From: Gammaproteobacteria bacterium
GTDB taxonomy: Bacteria > Pseudomonadota > Gammaproteobacteria > Pseudomonadales > Pseudohongiellaceae
NCBI GenBank assembly: GCA_028825335.1
Contig: JAPKAI010000016.1
Span: 1 to 42,471 of the forward strand
Length of the DNA: 42,471 nt
Reading direction: 5' to 3'
Positions within the stretch are counted from its first letter, which is position 1, and every line of letters begins with the position of its first letter. The translations under genes and the position numbers were made by a program. The notes below the pieces were generated by a model. It searched no databases and was not told where the DNA came from. It saw nothing but the letters and a program-made list of their open reading frames with translations. Below, one piece after another: positions 8,208-17,697 of the stretch.

Positions 8208-9266
8208 TTAGATACCAACCTCATGACACCAGCCATGCTTGTCTTCGAGCTCGCCCCTTTGGATGCCTACTAGCAAGTCGTAGACTTTCTGCATCATCGG
8301 CCCAGCGTTCGATCCAGAATCACCTACTTCGTGCCATTGCCCGTCGAACCAAATCTTGCCAATGGGTGAAAGCACCGCGGCAGTGCCGCAGGCAGCTGCC
8401 TCTTGAAACGTAGAGAACTCTGCGCGCAGATCGATAGGTCGCTCCTGCGTAGTCATGCCTAACTGCTCCTGGGCTAGTGTCATAATCGATCGACGCGTAA
8501 TGCTAGGCAATATGGCATCAGACTTAGGTGTCAGTAGCGCACCGTCTTTCGTTACGACAAGAATATTAGCCGAACCGGCCTCGTCGATATAGCGTGCCTC
8601 CTTGGAATCTAGATACAAGGCTTCGTTGGCACCGACCTCCTGCGCTAACTTGGTCGCAAGTAATCCACCAGCATAGTTAGCTCCAACCTTGTAACTGCCA
8701 GTGCCTCGAGGCGCGGCGCGATCAACATCGGAAACGGCGAGGCTGATCACCGACAGACCCGCCTGCTTGTAATAAGGGCCTACCGGCGAGACAAAGACAC
8801 GAAACTCGAATTCTTGCGCTGGCTTCAGGCCGAGATTCTCACCGACGCCGATCAGCATGGGTCGAATATACAGGGAGGCACCTGAACCGAAAGGCGGTAT
8901 CCAGGCATAATTCGCCCTGACTACCTCCTCAACTCCGCGCATGAATAACTCGCGCGGTACAGCAGGCATGAGCAATCTCGCCGCGGCGAGGTCCATTCGT
9001 TCAGTATTTAGATCCGGGCGGAAAAGGAGAACACGGCCATCCGCCGCGGTCTGCGCCTTCATACCCTCAAAGCACTGCTGAGCATAGTGCAGAGATGGAG
9101 CACCTTCGTGTACTGCAATCAATTCGCTGCTAACCAGCTCGCCTTCGTTCCAGCTGCCACCTTTCCAATTCGCGCTGAAGCGAGAATCGGTTCTCAGGTA
9201 TTGAAAACCGAGGTTTGCCCAATCAAGTGCTTTCTTTTCCGTCTGCATGTTAACTTTTGCGTCCAC
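8208..9266 (-). CDS. ilvE: Branched-chain amino acid aminotransferase (fold type IV, long form)
   Basis: The 352-residue PLP enzyme transfers amino groups between Leu, Ile or Val and 2-oxoglutarate, the last step of branched-chain amino acid synthesis. Family motifs include YAQQCFEGMKAQ, the PLP lysine Lys193 in GTGSYKVGANYAGG, YIDEAGSANILVV and a C-terminal GTAAVLSPIG segment. Its length and the FEGMKA region match the longer BCAT group shared with eukaryotes and many bacteria, rather than the roughly 310-residue E. coli IlvE. The start used is GTG at 9266, with a weak AGG upstream. An ATG at 9248 would shorten the protein by six residues and cannot be excluded. It stands alone, divergent from the TatD-family gene. 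Confidence 0.93.
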   Translation of the reverse strand: MDAKVNMQTEKKALDWANLGFQYLRTDSRFSANWKGGSWNEGELVSSELIAVHEGAPSLHYAQQCFEGMKAQTAADGRVLLFRPDLNTERMDLAAARLLMPAVPRELFMRGVEEVVRANYAWIPPFGSGASLYIRPMLIGVGENLGLKPAQEFEFRVFVSPVGPYYKQAGLSVISLAVSDVDRAAPRGTGSYKVGANYAGGLLATKLAQEVGANEALYLDSKEARYIDEAGSANILVVTKDGALLTPKSDAILPSITRRSIMTLAQEQLGMTTQERPIDLRAEFSTFQEAAACGTAAVLSPIGKIWFDGQWHEVGDSGSNAGPMMQKVYDLLVGIQRGELEDKHGWCHEVGI

Positions 9267-9434
9267 TGTGAAGACCTACAATTAATCTTAGGATTCCTAT
9301 CGCGCTATTATCGAGGAAAAGTAAGTAAATATCTACGCTGCTACTGCTCTGTACATAGCGCAGCCCCTAGCTCTCATCCCTTGCTTGGGATAGACTCTCA
9401 GCGCTTTTAACCAGCCCCTTTTTTGAGTCAGATA

Positions 9435-10229
9435 ATGAATCTAGTAGATATTGGCGCCAACCTCAGTCACGAATCCTTCAGCGATGATCTCGATGAGGTC
9501 GTAACCTCAGCACAAGCTGCTGGCATATCACATATTATCGTTACCGGTACCGACCAGAAATCGAATGAGGCGGCATTGAGTCTAAGTCAGGCTCGCCCAG
9601 AGATCTTCAGCTGCACAGCAGGCTTTCACCCCCATGTTGCGGAGAGCTTCGACGAAAATGCCCTGCTCTGTGTTCGCGCGTTCGCCAGTGCAGACAAATG
9701 CGTCGCCATCGGCGAGACCGGCCTGGATTTCAATCGCAACCTCTCGGACCCCCAAATACAACTCGAAGTCTTTGAAGAACACCTCAAGCTCGCTGCAGAA
9801 CTCGGCAAACCTCTATTTTTGCACCAACGAGACGCCCATCCGGAGTTTGTCGCCCTACTACGCCGTTATCGCGAACAGATTGTGGGCGGCGTGGTGCATT
9901 GTTTCACCGATAACCAACAAGCACTCGAAGACTACCTAGGACTGGATATGTATATCGGCATCACCGGTTGGGTCTGCGATGAGAGACGCGGTACTGACCT
10001 ACAGTCACTAGTGGGGCTCATACCCAGCGATCGACTACTAATTGAAACCGACTCGCCATATCTTCTGCCTAGAACAATTCGACCCAAACCTAAGAACCGT
10101 CGCAATGAACCGAAACACTTAATAGAGGTGCTGTATACAATTTCACGTTGCTGCGGTCGGCCTGCTGAACAGCTAGCCCTTGAGACTAGTGAGAATTCAA
10201 AGCGGCTATTTGGCGTCGGGCCAGGCTGA
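9435..10229 (+). CDS. tatD: TatD-family metal-dependent hydrolase (DNase)
   Basis: This amidohydrolase-fold protein has 264 residues from the ATG at 9435, giving MNLVDIGANLSHESF, the usual start of the TatD subgroup. An in-frame TTG at 9423 would add four residues but has no ribosome site, so ATG is preferred. Conserved metal-site motifs are AGFHPH, AIGETGLDFNR, PLFLHQRDA, GVVHCFTD and LIETDSPYLLPR. TatD proteins are 3'-5' exonucleases on single-stranded DNA and RNA, linked to DNA repair and RNA quality control. Despite the name they are not needed for Tat export. The neighbours give no further clue. The gene is monocistronic and divergent from ilvE. Confidence 0.9.
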   Translation: MNLVDIGANLSHESFSDDLDEVVTSAQAAGISHIIVTGTDQKSNEAALSLSQARPEIFSCTAGFHPHVAESFDENALLCVRAFASADKCVAIGETGLDFNRNLSDPQIQLEVFEEHLKLAAELGKPLFLHQRDAHPEFVALLRRYREQIVGGVVHCFTDNQQALEDYLGLDMYIGITGWVCDERRGTDLQSLVGLIPSDRLLIETDSPYLLPRTIRPKPKNRRNEPKHLIEVLYTISRCCGRPAEQLALETSENSKRLFGVGPG

Positions 10230-10340
10230 AATCCAAGCTTAAATGCGACCCCCCATAATCACCAATGGATTCAGTTACCTATATGCGATTTCGACTGATT
10301 TAGCAGCATTTTCACAGTAAAATTGTCCGCGCTTAACTAT

Positions 10341-11057
10341 ATGATCAACAAGGTATTAAGTCCTGATACAAAATTGGGCTATATAAAGCAGAAAGACACG
10401 GGTCAGGTATCGAATAAGAGAGCATTTCTAGAGGGCTTCTTTACCATGAGCACTGTGCCGTTCGGCGACCATTTTATGTAGCAGTGGATAAATCAACAGA
10501 GCCGCTACTGATCAGCACGCCAATTGTTAACCCACGTAATACCACCTTCGAGGCTGCGAGAACATCGCCTCTTTCCAATTCACTCCCATCGAATTAAAGT
10601 CTGTGCAACCGGCGCAAGGTATTCCGATTCCTGCACCGCAATCACGCCCGAGAAGAACCCCAACATCCCCTTCGAGCTCGCCGAGCTAAAAGAAGTGCAG
10701 GCAGGGAGTGATCTGCGCAAGATTAGAAACTTTGAGGCGATATTTGCCAGCGACATCTGCCTCGGTCCACGCTACGAGTAGCTGCTTCTTCGCACGACGC
10801 AACACATGACCCGAGCAGAGAGACACATAGGCCATGGCCACTTCAATGTGATGAGCTTCGATGAGATGCGGCAACACGGTCGCGACTTTTCGCAGATTGG
10901 CTATGGCGAGAAGAATTTCATGGCTGACTTTTCAACAACGGCTGAATACCAAAAGATTGTACGATTAGGCTATGCCGACATCCGTTGTCCTACGAACAAT
11001 TTATTCGGCCTGCGCTTCGAACCTTGGCACATCAAAATAGCGTCGCAATATCTTTGA
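10341..11057 (+). pseudogene. Degraded M15-like D-Ala-D-Ala carboxypeptidase gene
   Basis: Three short plus-strand frames look like pieces of one gene. The first (10341-10481, 46 residues) contains NKRAFLEGFFTMSTVPFG, similar to a twin-arginine signal, and ends in TAG. The middle piece, up to 10781, has no recognisable domain. The last (10806-11057) begins RHIGHGHFNVMSFDEM, then FSQIGYGEKNFMADF, and ends YADIRCPTNNLFGLRFEPWH plus IKIA. The closing FEPWH motif and preceding RCP.NN.FG.R stretch resemble the C-terminus of M15 (VanY-type) peptidases, where the Glu is catalytic and the His binds zinc. The catalytic centre between the two halves of the last piece seems deleted. The M15 call is from memory of the family. 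The final 26 bases overlap the convergent glutaredoxin-like gene. Confidence 0.5.
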
Positions 11058-11274
11058 GACCGAACGGCCAACCGATCTCCTTCTCGTTTGCTGAATTCTT
11101 CACTACCGGAATTCGAATCCCGTACAGCTCCACAAGATAGTCATCCGTACTTATATCCACTTCCTCAAGATCGAATTGCGGAGAGTCTGCCTGCCCAGAA
11201 AATTCTTCGAGTAACACCGCCGCATGCTCGCAGAGGTGGCAGCCAACTGTTGTATAGAAGATCAGTGTAATCAA
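11032..11274 (-). CDS. Glutaredoxin-like protein (DUF836 type)
   Basis: The 80-residue thioredoxin-fold protein has a CxxC redox motif at Cys12-Cys15 in FYTTVGCHLCE, followed by a predicted helix and LEEVDIS. The cis-proline segment is YGIRIPVV, and the end is GWPFGLKDI. This is the pattern of the glutaredoxin-like DUF836/YfiG-type proteins, small cytoplasmic dithiol proteins whose partners are mostly unknown. It lies downstream of pyrD on the same strand, 155 bases away. Its 3' end overlaps the end of the broken M15-like gene, which fits loss of constraint on that gene. Confidence 0.85.
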   Translation of the reverse strand: MITLIFYTTVGCHLCEHAAVLLEEFSGQADSPQFDLEEVDISTDDYLVELYGIRIPVVKNSANEKEIGWPFGLKDIATLF

Positions 11275-11429
11275 TCTAGTTTTCCTATCTAGTTGATATT
11301 GAAAAAACCATCCGTGATTTTTCTAATGTTGCATGCGTTAAAAGCTGGCGTAAAAATTTCATTTTCACTTGCTTTGAGCGCACTTGCATTGCCCCAACTG
11401 ACAACAGTTGCACATCCCTGATCGACTAA

Positions 11430-12452
11430 CTAATCTGTAGCGACGCCGGCGAGAATTTCCTCAATAAGGGACGGGCCCTGATAGATGAAGCCTGTATAGA
11501 TTTGCAGCAGATCAGCACCAGCGGCTAGACGCCGCTGCGCATGATCAGCCGACATGATGCCACCGACACCTATAATCGGCATACGCTCGCCGACTTCTGC
11601 CTTGATACACCGCAGAACCTCGCAGGACTTTTCACTCAGTGGCGCCCCGCTCAGCCCACCCGCCTCTTCTGCAAACGAATGTGATGCAACCAAAGGTCTA
11701 TCTATCGTCGTATTTGTGGCAATGATGCCGTCGAACTCTCTGCTGAGCAGGCTCTCACAACAGGAGACTATCTGTTCTGCCGTCATATCCGGTGCCAGCT
11801 TCACGGCGATTGGAGTGTAGATATTGTGATGAGCCTGCAGGCGAGCCTGCTCTTCTTTTAACTCATCCAACAAGCTATTGAACTCATCACCAAATTGCAG
11901 ATTACGCAGACCAGGTGTATTCGGCGAGGAAATGTTTACCGTAATGTAGTCGGCAAGCACATAGGCCCTTCTCAGGCAGTGAATATAATCCTGACTGGCG
12001 TGTTCCACTGGCGTATCGAAATTCTTTCCAATATTGATTCCCAACACGCCGCGAGCTCTTAGCTTCGAAATATTCTCGCAGGCATGCTCGATGCCTTTGT
12101 TGTTAAAGCCAAGGCGATTAATAATTGCCTGCTCAGCCTTGAGGCGAAACATCCGTGGCTTAGGATTTCCAGGCTGAGGCCTAGGCGTTAGCGTACCCAC
12201 TTCGATAAAGCCGAACCCCATCGCGGCTAGAGCGTCCACGTAATCCGCATTCTTATCCAGACCTGCGGCGAGACCGACAATATGCGGAAAATCGATTCCC
12301 ATCAACCTCTTCGACTGAGTCTTGCCTGCTGTGTCCGCCGCAAGCAAAGCAGAAGCTCCAAGACCGTCGCCGATTTTCATCGCGTGCAGGGCGAGATTGT
12401 GCGAAGCCTCGGCAGGAAGACAGAACAAAATATTACGTAAGAGCTTATACAA
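11430..12452 (-). CDS. pyrD: Dihydroorotate dehydrogenase, class 2 (quinone)
   Basis: The 340-residue flavoprotein oxidises dihydroorotate to orotate with quinone as acceptor, the fourth step of pyrimidine synthesis, at the inner face of the membrane. The N-terminal helices (residues 1-40) that form the quinone tunnel are present and mark class 2. FMN-site and catalytic motifs are GLAAGLDKNAD (60-70), NRLGFNNKG (112-120), VNISSPNTPGLR with catalytic Ser175, IATNTT and GVGGI. Length matches E. coli PyrD (336). The gene follows the large NAD-GDH gene by 106 bases on the same strand. No attenuator or PurR-like site was identified. Confidence 0.97.
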   Translation of the reverse strand: MYKLLRNILFCLPAEASHNLALHAMKIGDGLGASALLAADTAGKTQSKRLMGIDFPHIVGLAAGLDKNADYVDALAAMGFGFIEVGTLTPRPQPGNPKPRMFRLKAEQAIINRLGFNNKGIEHACENISKLRARGVLGINIGKNFDTPVEHASQDYIHCLRRAYVLADYITVNISSPNTPGLRNLQFGDEFNSLLDELKEEQARLQAHHNIYTPIAVKLAPDMTAEQIVSCCESLLSREFDGIIATNTTIDRPLVASHSFAEEAGGLSGAPLSEKSCEVLRCIKAEVGERMPIIGVGGIMSADHAQRRLAAGADLLQIYTGFIYQGPSLIEEILAGVATD

Positions 12453-12558
12453 AGATAATTCGCCAGAGTTTTATAAATAATTAGTCGCAAACAAAGAGTT
12501 CAATGAATTTGAATTGTACGCAGTATTTACGAACTATCAAAATCATAAAACTAAGCAG

Positions 12559-15500
12559 CTAGTTTTTAACCACCGTCTGCTGTGCCAACGTCTGCAATTC
12601 TCGTAAGACCACCGAGAACATCGCGTAGTTTGGATCGATTTCTGCCTTCAGAAGCTCCAACATCTCCTTAGCTCGACTGAGCGATGCTGCGCTCTCTTGG
12701 CTCCATCTGTGCACCTTACTTGCCGCAGACCCGGATTTATCACTCGAATCGACTATGTTCGCTGTCAAGATACGCTGATGCCAAGCAAGATCATCTAAAT
12801 AGGACTCCCGCGCGAGCGCCTGCCAATTATTACCCACACGCAATTGATTTATCATCTTGCCTAACCAATTCAGCTGCAACTCTTCACCAACAGCATAGTA
12901 GACCTCCACGACGATCGAGAGTTTTTCGCCGCACGCCTCGCTAATGTCAATAAAGCTAGTAGCAGGGAAGAGAAAATCATAGCGCACTATATCTCGCGCC
13001 AGATCTTCAGGGACGCCATCTGCTACTAAACCTTCAAACTTTTCAGCGAACAACTCTTGAGCGTCGGGCGGCAGCTTCTGTGGATACATCATGCGAACAG
13101 CCTTAATCTGCCCGGCGAATAGTTTCTGAACCTCAGCGAAGCCCATCACACCCTCTTGATGGCGCAGCAGCCAGCGCGTAGCTCGCCTAAGCAGGCGCGT
13201 TAAGCGCGTCATCATCGCTGCCTGTGTATTCGCCGATACTTTATAGTCCAGCGCCTCTATCTGCAGCCAGTACTTCTCAATATCGAAAATATCCTTGGCC
13301 ATCACGGCTGCTTTGACCACATCGTTTGCCGACGCTCCTGTCGAATCTACCAAGCGATAGATAAAACTCGGCCCTACTAGGTTCACAACAAAATTCGCAA
13401 GCTGCGTAGCAATCAATTCTCTTTTCAGCGGATGCTTTGAGATTTCTATTTGATACTTCTTTGCTAGACTCGCTGGGAACGCATCGTGAAGGTACTTCTC
13501 TAAGTAGCCATCATCGATATAATCAGCATTAACCAGCACCTGTTTTAGATACATCTTCACGTAGGAGGTTACAGTTGAGATTTCGGGGCGTGTCAGATAC
13601 TGCTGCTTCGCCGTTCTCTCTTCTAACTGTTCAGCACTTGGCAGGAATTCTAAATCTCGGATAAGACCTGCTCCCCGTTCAAGAAAGGAGATAAGGCCCG
13701 CGTATTCCTTGTTGCGAAATTCCATCTCGTAGTTGGCCAGACTAATCGCCTGCACCTGGGAATAGTTGTTCGCAAGAACGAGTTGGGATACGTCCTCAGT
13801 CATACTGTGTAGCAAGCTACTGCGGTTCTTCTCGCTAAGCTGCGCCTTCTTGCCCAGCGTGTTCAATAAAATCTTTATGTTAACCTCATGGTCCGAACAG
13901 TCCACGCCAGCAGAATTATCGATAAAGTCAGTTAGCGATACACCACCATGCATCGCATACTCAATGCGTCCGAGCTGAGTAAAGCCGAGATTGCCGCCCT
14001 CACCAATCACCTTGCAACGAAGTTGCTTACCATTTACACGCAGCGAATCATTCGCCTTGTCGCCTGCCTCTTGATGGCTTTCGGAAGTTGCCTTTACGTA
14101 GGTGCCGATACCGCCATTCCAAAGCATGTCCACAGGACTAACTAGCAATGCAGAGATAAGCTCATCAGGTGTCAGCGAGTCCGCTTCGATGTCGAAACAA
14201 CTCTTCATCTGCGCCGTAATCGCTATAGATTTCGACTGCCGAGAAAACACTCCCCCGCCCTTTGAAATCAAACTTGCGTTATAGTCTTTCCATGACGAGC
14301 CCTGCTTCTTGAAGAGACGGGAACGCTCAGTAAAACTTCGCGCAGAGTTTGGAGTCGGATCGATAAATAGTTGTAAATGGTTGAACGCTGCCTGTAAGCA
14401 GATATGTTTGGATAACAGCATGCCATTACCAAAGACATCACCTGACATATCTCCTATGCCTACCACGGTGAAGTCTTCTTTTTGGATATCTATACCCAGT
14501 TCGCGGAAATGTCGCTGCACTGACAGCCAGGCACCCTTCGCGGTGATGCCCATCTGTTTGTGGTCGTAGCCATTGCTACCGCCGGAGGCAAAGCCATCGC
14601 CCAACCAGAAGCCATACTGGGCACTGAGACCGTTCGCGATATCGGAGAACGTAGCTGTACCCTTGTCGGCGGCCACAACCAGATAGGGGTCGTCGTCGTC
14701 GCGCTTGACTACAGACAACGGAGAAGAAATCTTAGCTCCTACTCGATTGTCAGTGATATCGAGCAAGCCCCGAATAAATATTTGATAACAGGCAATGCCT
14801 AGTTCTCTGAGCTCATTCCTAGATAAGCTAGATGTGTCTTGCTTGATGACGAAACCGCCCTTCGCACCAACGGGAACGATGACTGAGTTTTTGACCTGCT
14901 GCGCCTTAACCAAGCCCAGTATCTCGGTACGATAATCTTCACGACGATCCGACCAACGCAGTCCGCCACGGGCGACCTTGCCGCCCCGCAAGTGAACACC
15001 CTCAACCTGGCGCGAGAAAATGAATATCTCATAGCGAGGCGCCGGCCTAGGCATGCCGTCAATCTGAGCTGGATCAAATTTGAATGAGAAATAGCTCTTG
15101 AGTGAAGCGCCATCTGCCTGCGGTTGAAAGTAGTTAGTGCGAAGGGTCGCATCGAACAAATTTAGATAGGCTCTGAGCACGCTGTCCTCAGACAGTACAG
15201 TAACGGCGTCAATTGCCGTGATGAGTTTTCTTCTAACCGCTTTCACTTTCTTTCGCTCGCTTCCGCTAAGACAGGGATCAAACAACTTGGCAAAATACTC
15301 AATGAGTAGACGGCAGGTTTCTCGATTGTTCGACAAGGCCTCGGCAATATGTGCCACGCTATAGCCAAAATTAATTTGCTTTAGATAAGATGCATACGCT
15401 CGTAGCAAGGCAGCATAACGCCATGTTATCTCCGCCGTAGTAACCAGTTCATTGAAACTATCGTCATCAGTCTCTCCATTGAAGATCGCAAGAAACGCAT

Positions 15501-17439
15501 CCTCGAAGATCTCTTTCGCCTGGGAAGTGAAATGTCCAAGTTGCTTAGCACGATATAGTGAAAAGTCATGCAGCCAAACTCGGTCATCAGAATTCAACTG
15601 TAATTTGAAAGTCTTCTCGCTAATAATATTGAGACCCAAATTCTCTAAGATGGGATCGACATCAGACAGATGCAGCTGTTCGTCATAACTGAATATTATG
15701 AAACTAAATTCGGCCTGCCCTTCGGAACTGCAGGGCGAAAGTTTTACGACCAGCTCTTTCGTCGCTACAACTCGCTCAATATCTAGAATGTCGGTGACGG
15801 CAGTCTCAGGCTTATAGGACTCCTTGTAGGACTCGGAGAAACAGTCTGAATACGCCGCAAACAATTTGCTGGCCTCAATATCGCTATGCTGAACTGTCAG
15901 TGCCTTCGAAAAGTGTTCCTCCCAAGGCTTAATAAGACTAACCATCTCGGTTTCGATGACCGACGCGTCATAGATCACCTGCTCTATTCGCGGCACACGG
16001 AAGATGAGATGGATTCGGGTGAATGCTGACTCCGAGGAATACGTGGTAAATTCGACCTCTTCCGCCTGCAGACGCAGCTGCAGAAGCTTCTGTATTATGA
16101 GCCGCACCTTTGTTGTAAACGTGTCTTTAGGGACATACGCAAGACAGGAAAAGAAGTTTCCATAGAGATCGCGGCGAATAAATAACCGGCTAGTCCTCAG
16201 ACCCTGGATCCGGGCAATTTCTGTAGAGGTGTGCAACAACTGGCTTCTGCTAATCTGAAACAACTCATCCCGCGGAAACACGTTGATGACCTGCAATAGG
16301 TCTTTGATGTTATGCCCATTCTGCGCGAAGCCTGACAATTCAAGCACTGCTTGTACTTTGCGCCGCAGCAAAGGGATCTCCAACACTTCTTGGAAATACA
16401 CAGAGGATGTATAGAGGCCTAAGAAACGATGTTCTACTGAAACTTCGCCGTTACTATCGAATTCTTTTATCAGCACGTAGTCACAGTAAGCTGGGCGATG
16501 AACTTTGGAGCGAGTTCCCGATTTCGCAAAGTTACAGATCTTCTTCTTCAGAATCAGGTCGCGCGCGCCCATGGATAAGTCGGACAGCTTAACTTTCGGC
16601 TTGATGCCTGTCTTAAACTTGGAAACACCCAAAGGAGATTTTCCCTGTAACTCGATGCTCGGACTACCCGTTTTGCGATTAATGCAATATTTCTCGTAGC
16701 CCAGAAAGGTAAAATGGTCATCCAACATCCAAGAGATAAACTCAAGCGAATCGTTGTGACTTGTCCGGGAGGCCGGGACAATTGCCGCACTCTTTTTGAG
16801 TGCAGCTCTAACTCTCAGCATCTGCTTGGACATGGCTGGGTAGTCTTTAACGGCTGCCGCAACATGCTTTAAGGTTTCGCGAACCTCCTTTTCGGCAAGC
16901 TTGCTCTCATTGGCAGTGAGCCGAACACAATCGAGGCAAATCAACGCCTCCCTAGTCGAGCCTTCAGTTACGCTGAGCGGAATGATCGATAGCTTTCCAG
17001 GGGATTTAGAGCCGCGCGCATTTCGCTCGCTGCAGAGAACGGAGTTGTTGATGTATTTAATAATTACCGAGCAGCGCGTAAGCGCCTGCCGTATCGAATC
17101 GACCAAGAATGGCATGTCGTTCTGCAGCACAAGAATACGCGTTCCGCTGCTCCGGTCCTTTATCTCCCCTTTTCCTTTTCCCTCATCGCCGGAATCGAAG
17201 TGCAGGAATTCGATCTTGGGCGACTTAGTATCGCGCTGTTGATAGAAGGCCCAAGCCTGCTTTAGATTGTCATACATCGAATCATTGCTGCGATCACTCA
17301 GGTCCGAACGCGAAGTGCTGGCAAAGTAATGGGTAACAAAAAGATCCAGATCGACGGCATTCGTCTTCGAATAGTTTTCACCCAGCCTCTTGCTGAGTTT
17401 CATGAGCTTCTCATGCCCCAATAGGTATTTTGCGCTCAT
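12559..17439 (-). CDS. gdhB: NAD-specific glutamate dehydrogenase, 180-kDa class
   Basis: The 1626-residue protein belongs to the large L_180 class of NAD-glutamate dehydrogenases, known from Pseudomonas and Streptomyces and about 1600 residues long. It deaminates glutamate to 2-oxoglutarate in a catabolic role. The long N-terminal half holds ACT-like regulatory regions (for example LVLQNDMPFLVDSI near residue 130). The catalytic core begins around residue 810 with GGKVARGGLRWSDRREDYRT. The substrate lysine lies in VPVGAKGGFVI near residue 860, followed by the nucleotide-binding region VGIGDMSGDVFGNGMLLS. The C-terminal 400 residues are helical. The frame is intact throughout. It is divergent from the Bat operon across a 258-base spacer and upstream of pyrD. 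Large paralogues of this class are often allosterically controlled, but nothing in the DNA shows that here. Confidence 0.97.
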   Translation of the reverse strand: MSAKYLLGHEKLMKLSKRLGENYSKTNAVDLDLFVTHYFASTSRSDLSDRSNDSMYDNLKQAWAFYQQRDTKSPKIEFLHFDSGDEGKGKGEIKDRSSGTRILVLQNDMPFLVDSIRQALTRCSVIIKYINNSVLCSERNARGSKSPGKLSIIPLSVTEGSTREALICLDCVRLTANESKLAEKEVRETLKHVAAAVKDYPAMSKQMLRVRAALKKSAAIVPASRTSHNDSLEFISWMLDDHFTFLGYEKYCINRKTGSPSIELQGKSPLGVSKFKTGIKPKVKLSDLSMGARDLILKKKICNFAKSGTRSKVHRPAYCDYVLIKEFDSNGEVSVEHRFLGLYTSSVYFQEVLEIPLLRRKVQAVLELSGFAQNGHNIKDLLQVINVFPRDELFQISRSQLLHTSTEIARIQGLRTSRLFIRRDLYGNFFSCLAYVPKDTFTTKVRLIIQKLLQLRLQAEEVEFTTYSSESAFTRIHLIFRVPRIEQVIYDASVIETEMVSLIKPWEEHFSKALTVQHSDIEASKLFAAYSDCFSESYKESYKPETAVTDILDIERVVATKELVVKLSPCSSEGQAEFSFIIFSYDEQLHLSDVDPILENLGLNIISEKTFKLQLNSDDRVWLHDFSLYRAKQLGHFTSQAKEIFEDAFLAIFNGETDDDSFNELVTTAEITWRYAALLRAYASYLKQINFGYSVAHIAEALSNNRETCRLLIEYFAKLFDPCLSGSERKKVKAVRRKLITAIDAVTVLSEDSVLRAYLNLFDATLRTNYFQPQADGASLKSYFSFKFDPAQIDGMPRPAPRYEIFIFSRQVEGVHLRGGKVARGGLRWSDRREDYRTEILGLVKAQQVKNSVIVPVGAKGGFVIKQDTSSLSRNELRELGIACYQIFIRGLLDITDNRVGAKISSPLSVVKRDDDDPYLVVAADKGTATFSDIANGLSAQYGFWLGDGFASGGSNGYDHKQMGITAKGAWLSVQRHFRELGIDIQKEDFTVVGIGDMSGDVFGNGMLLSKHICLQAAFNHLQLFIDPTPNSARSFTERSRLFKKQGSSWKDYNASLISKGGGVFSRQSKSIAITAQMKSCFDIEADSLTPDELISALLVSPVDMLWNGGIGTYVKATSESHQEAGDKANDSLRVNGKQLRCKVIGEGGNLGFTQLGRIEYAMHGGVSLTDFIDNSAGVDCSDHEVNIKILLNTLGKKAQLSEKNRSSLLHSMTEDVSQLVLANNYSQVQAISLANYEMEFRNKEYAGLISFLERGAGLIRDLEFLPSAEQLEERTAKQQYLTRPEISTVTSYVKMYLKQVLVNADYIDDGYLEKYLHDAFPASLAKKYQIEISKHPLKRELIATQLANFVVNLVGPSFIYRLVDSTGASANDVVKAAVMAKDIFDIEKYWLQIEALDYKVSANTQAAMMTRLTRLLRRATRWLLRHQEGVMGFAEVQKLFAGQIKAVRMMYPQKLPPDAQELFAEKFEGLVADGVPEDLARDIVRYDFLFPATSFIDISEACGEKLSIVVEVYYAVGEELQLNWLGKMINQLRVGNNWQALARESYLDDLAWHQRILTANIVDSSDKSGSAASKVHRWSQESAASLSRAKEMLELLKAEIDPNYAMFSVVLRELQTLAQQTVVKN

Positions 17440-17697
17440 AGCATAGGCCCTCGCGTGAAATGCTGCCTATTTCTGCATGCTCTTCGAATCATCGCAAAAA
17501 CCTGCTTTTCCATCCCCATCTGCCGCCTCATCATTAATCTAACTTTCCCTCGCCGCGGCGGTTACTTCAATTAATTTATCGATGTGACCGAGGGGTAGCT
17601 ACATTCAGCTACAATCTCGACCTAGACATACATATCAAAACGTTTAAAATCCCTGACTTCGCTTTATGCGCCGCACACACAGTAGAGAATTATCAAT

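Noticed and set aside
10686-10877. 63-codon minus-strand frame with protein-like sequence
   Set aside because: The plus strand of the same stretch gives a better match (GHGHFNVMSFDEM) to the M15-like remnant, and the minus frame has no neighbours or start signal.
14799-15152. 117-codon minus-strand frame inside the NAD-GDH gene
   Set aside because: It is an out-of-frame reading within the catalytic core of a gene with intact motifs; it has no family resemblance.
17440-17697. Possible promoter pair for divergent gdhB and moxR
   Set aside because: TACAAT near 17610 lacks a -35 at proper spacing, and no candidate on the minus strand was better than chance, so none is listed.
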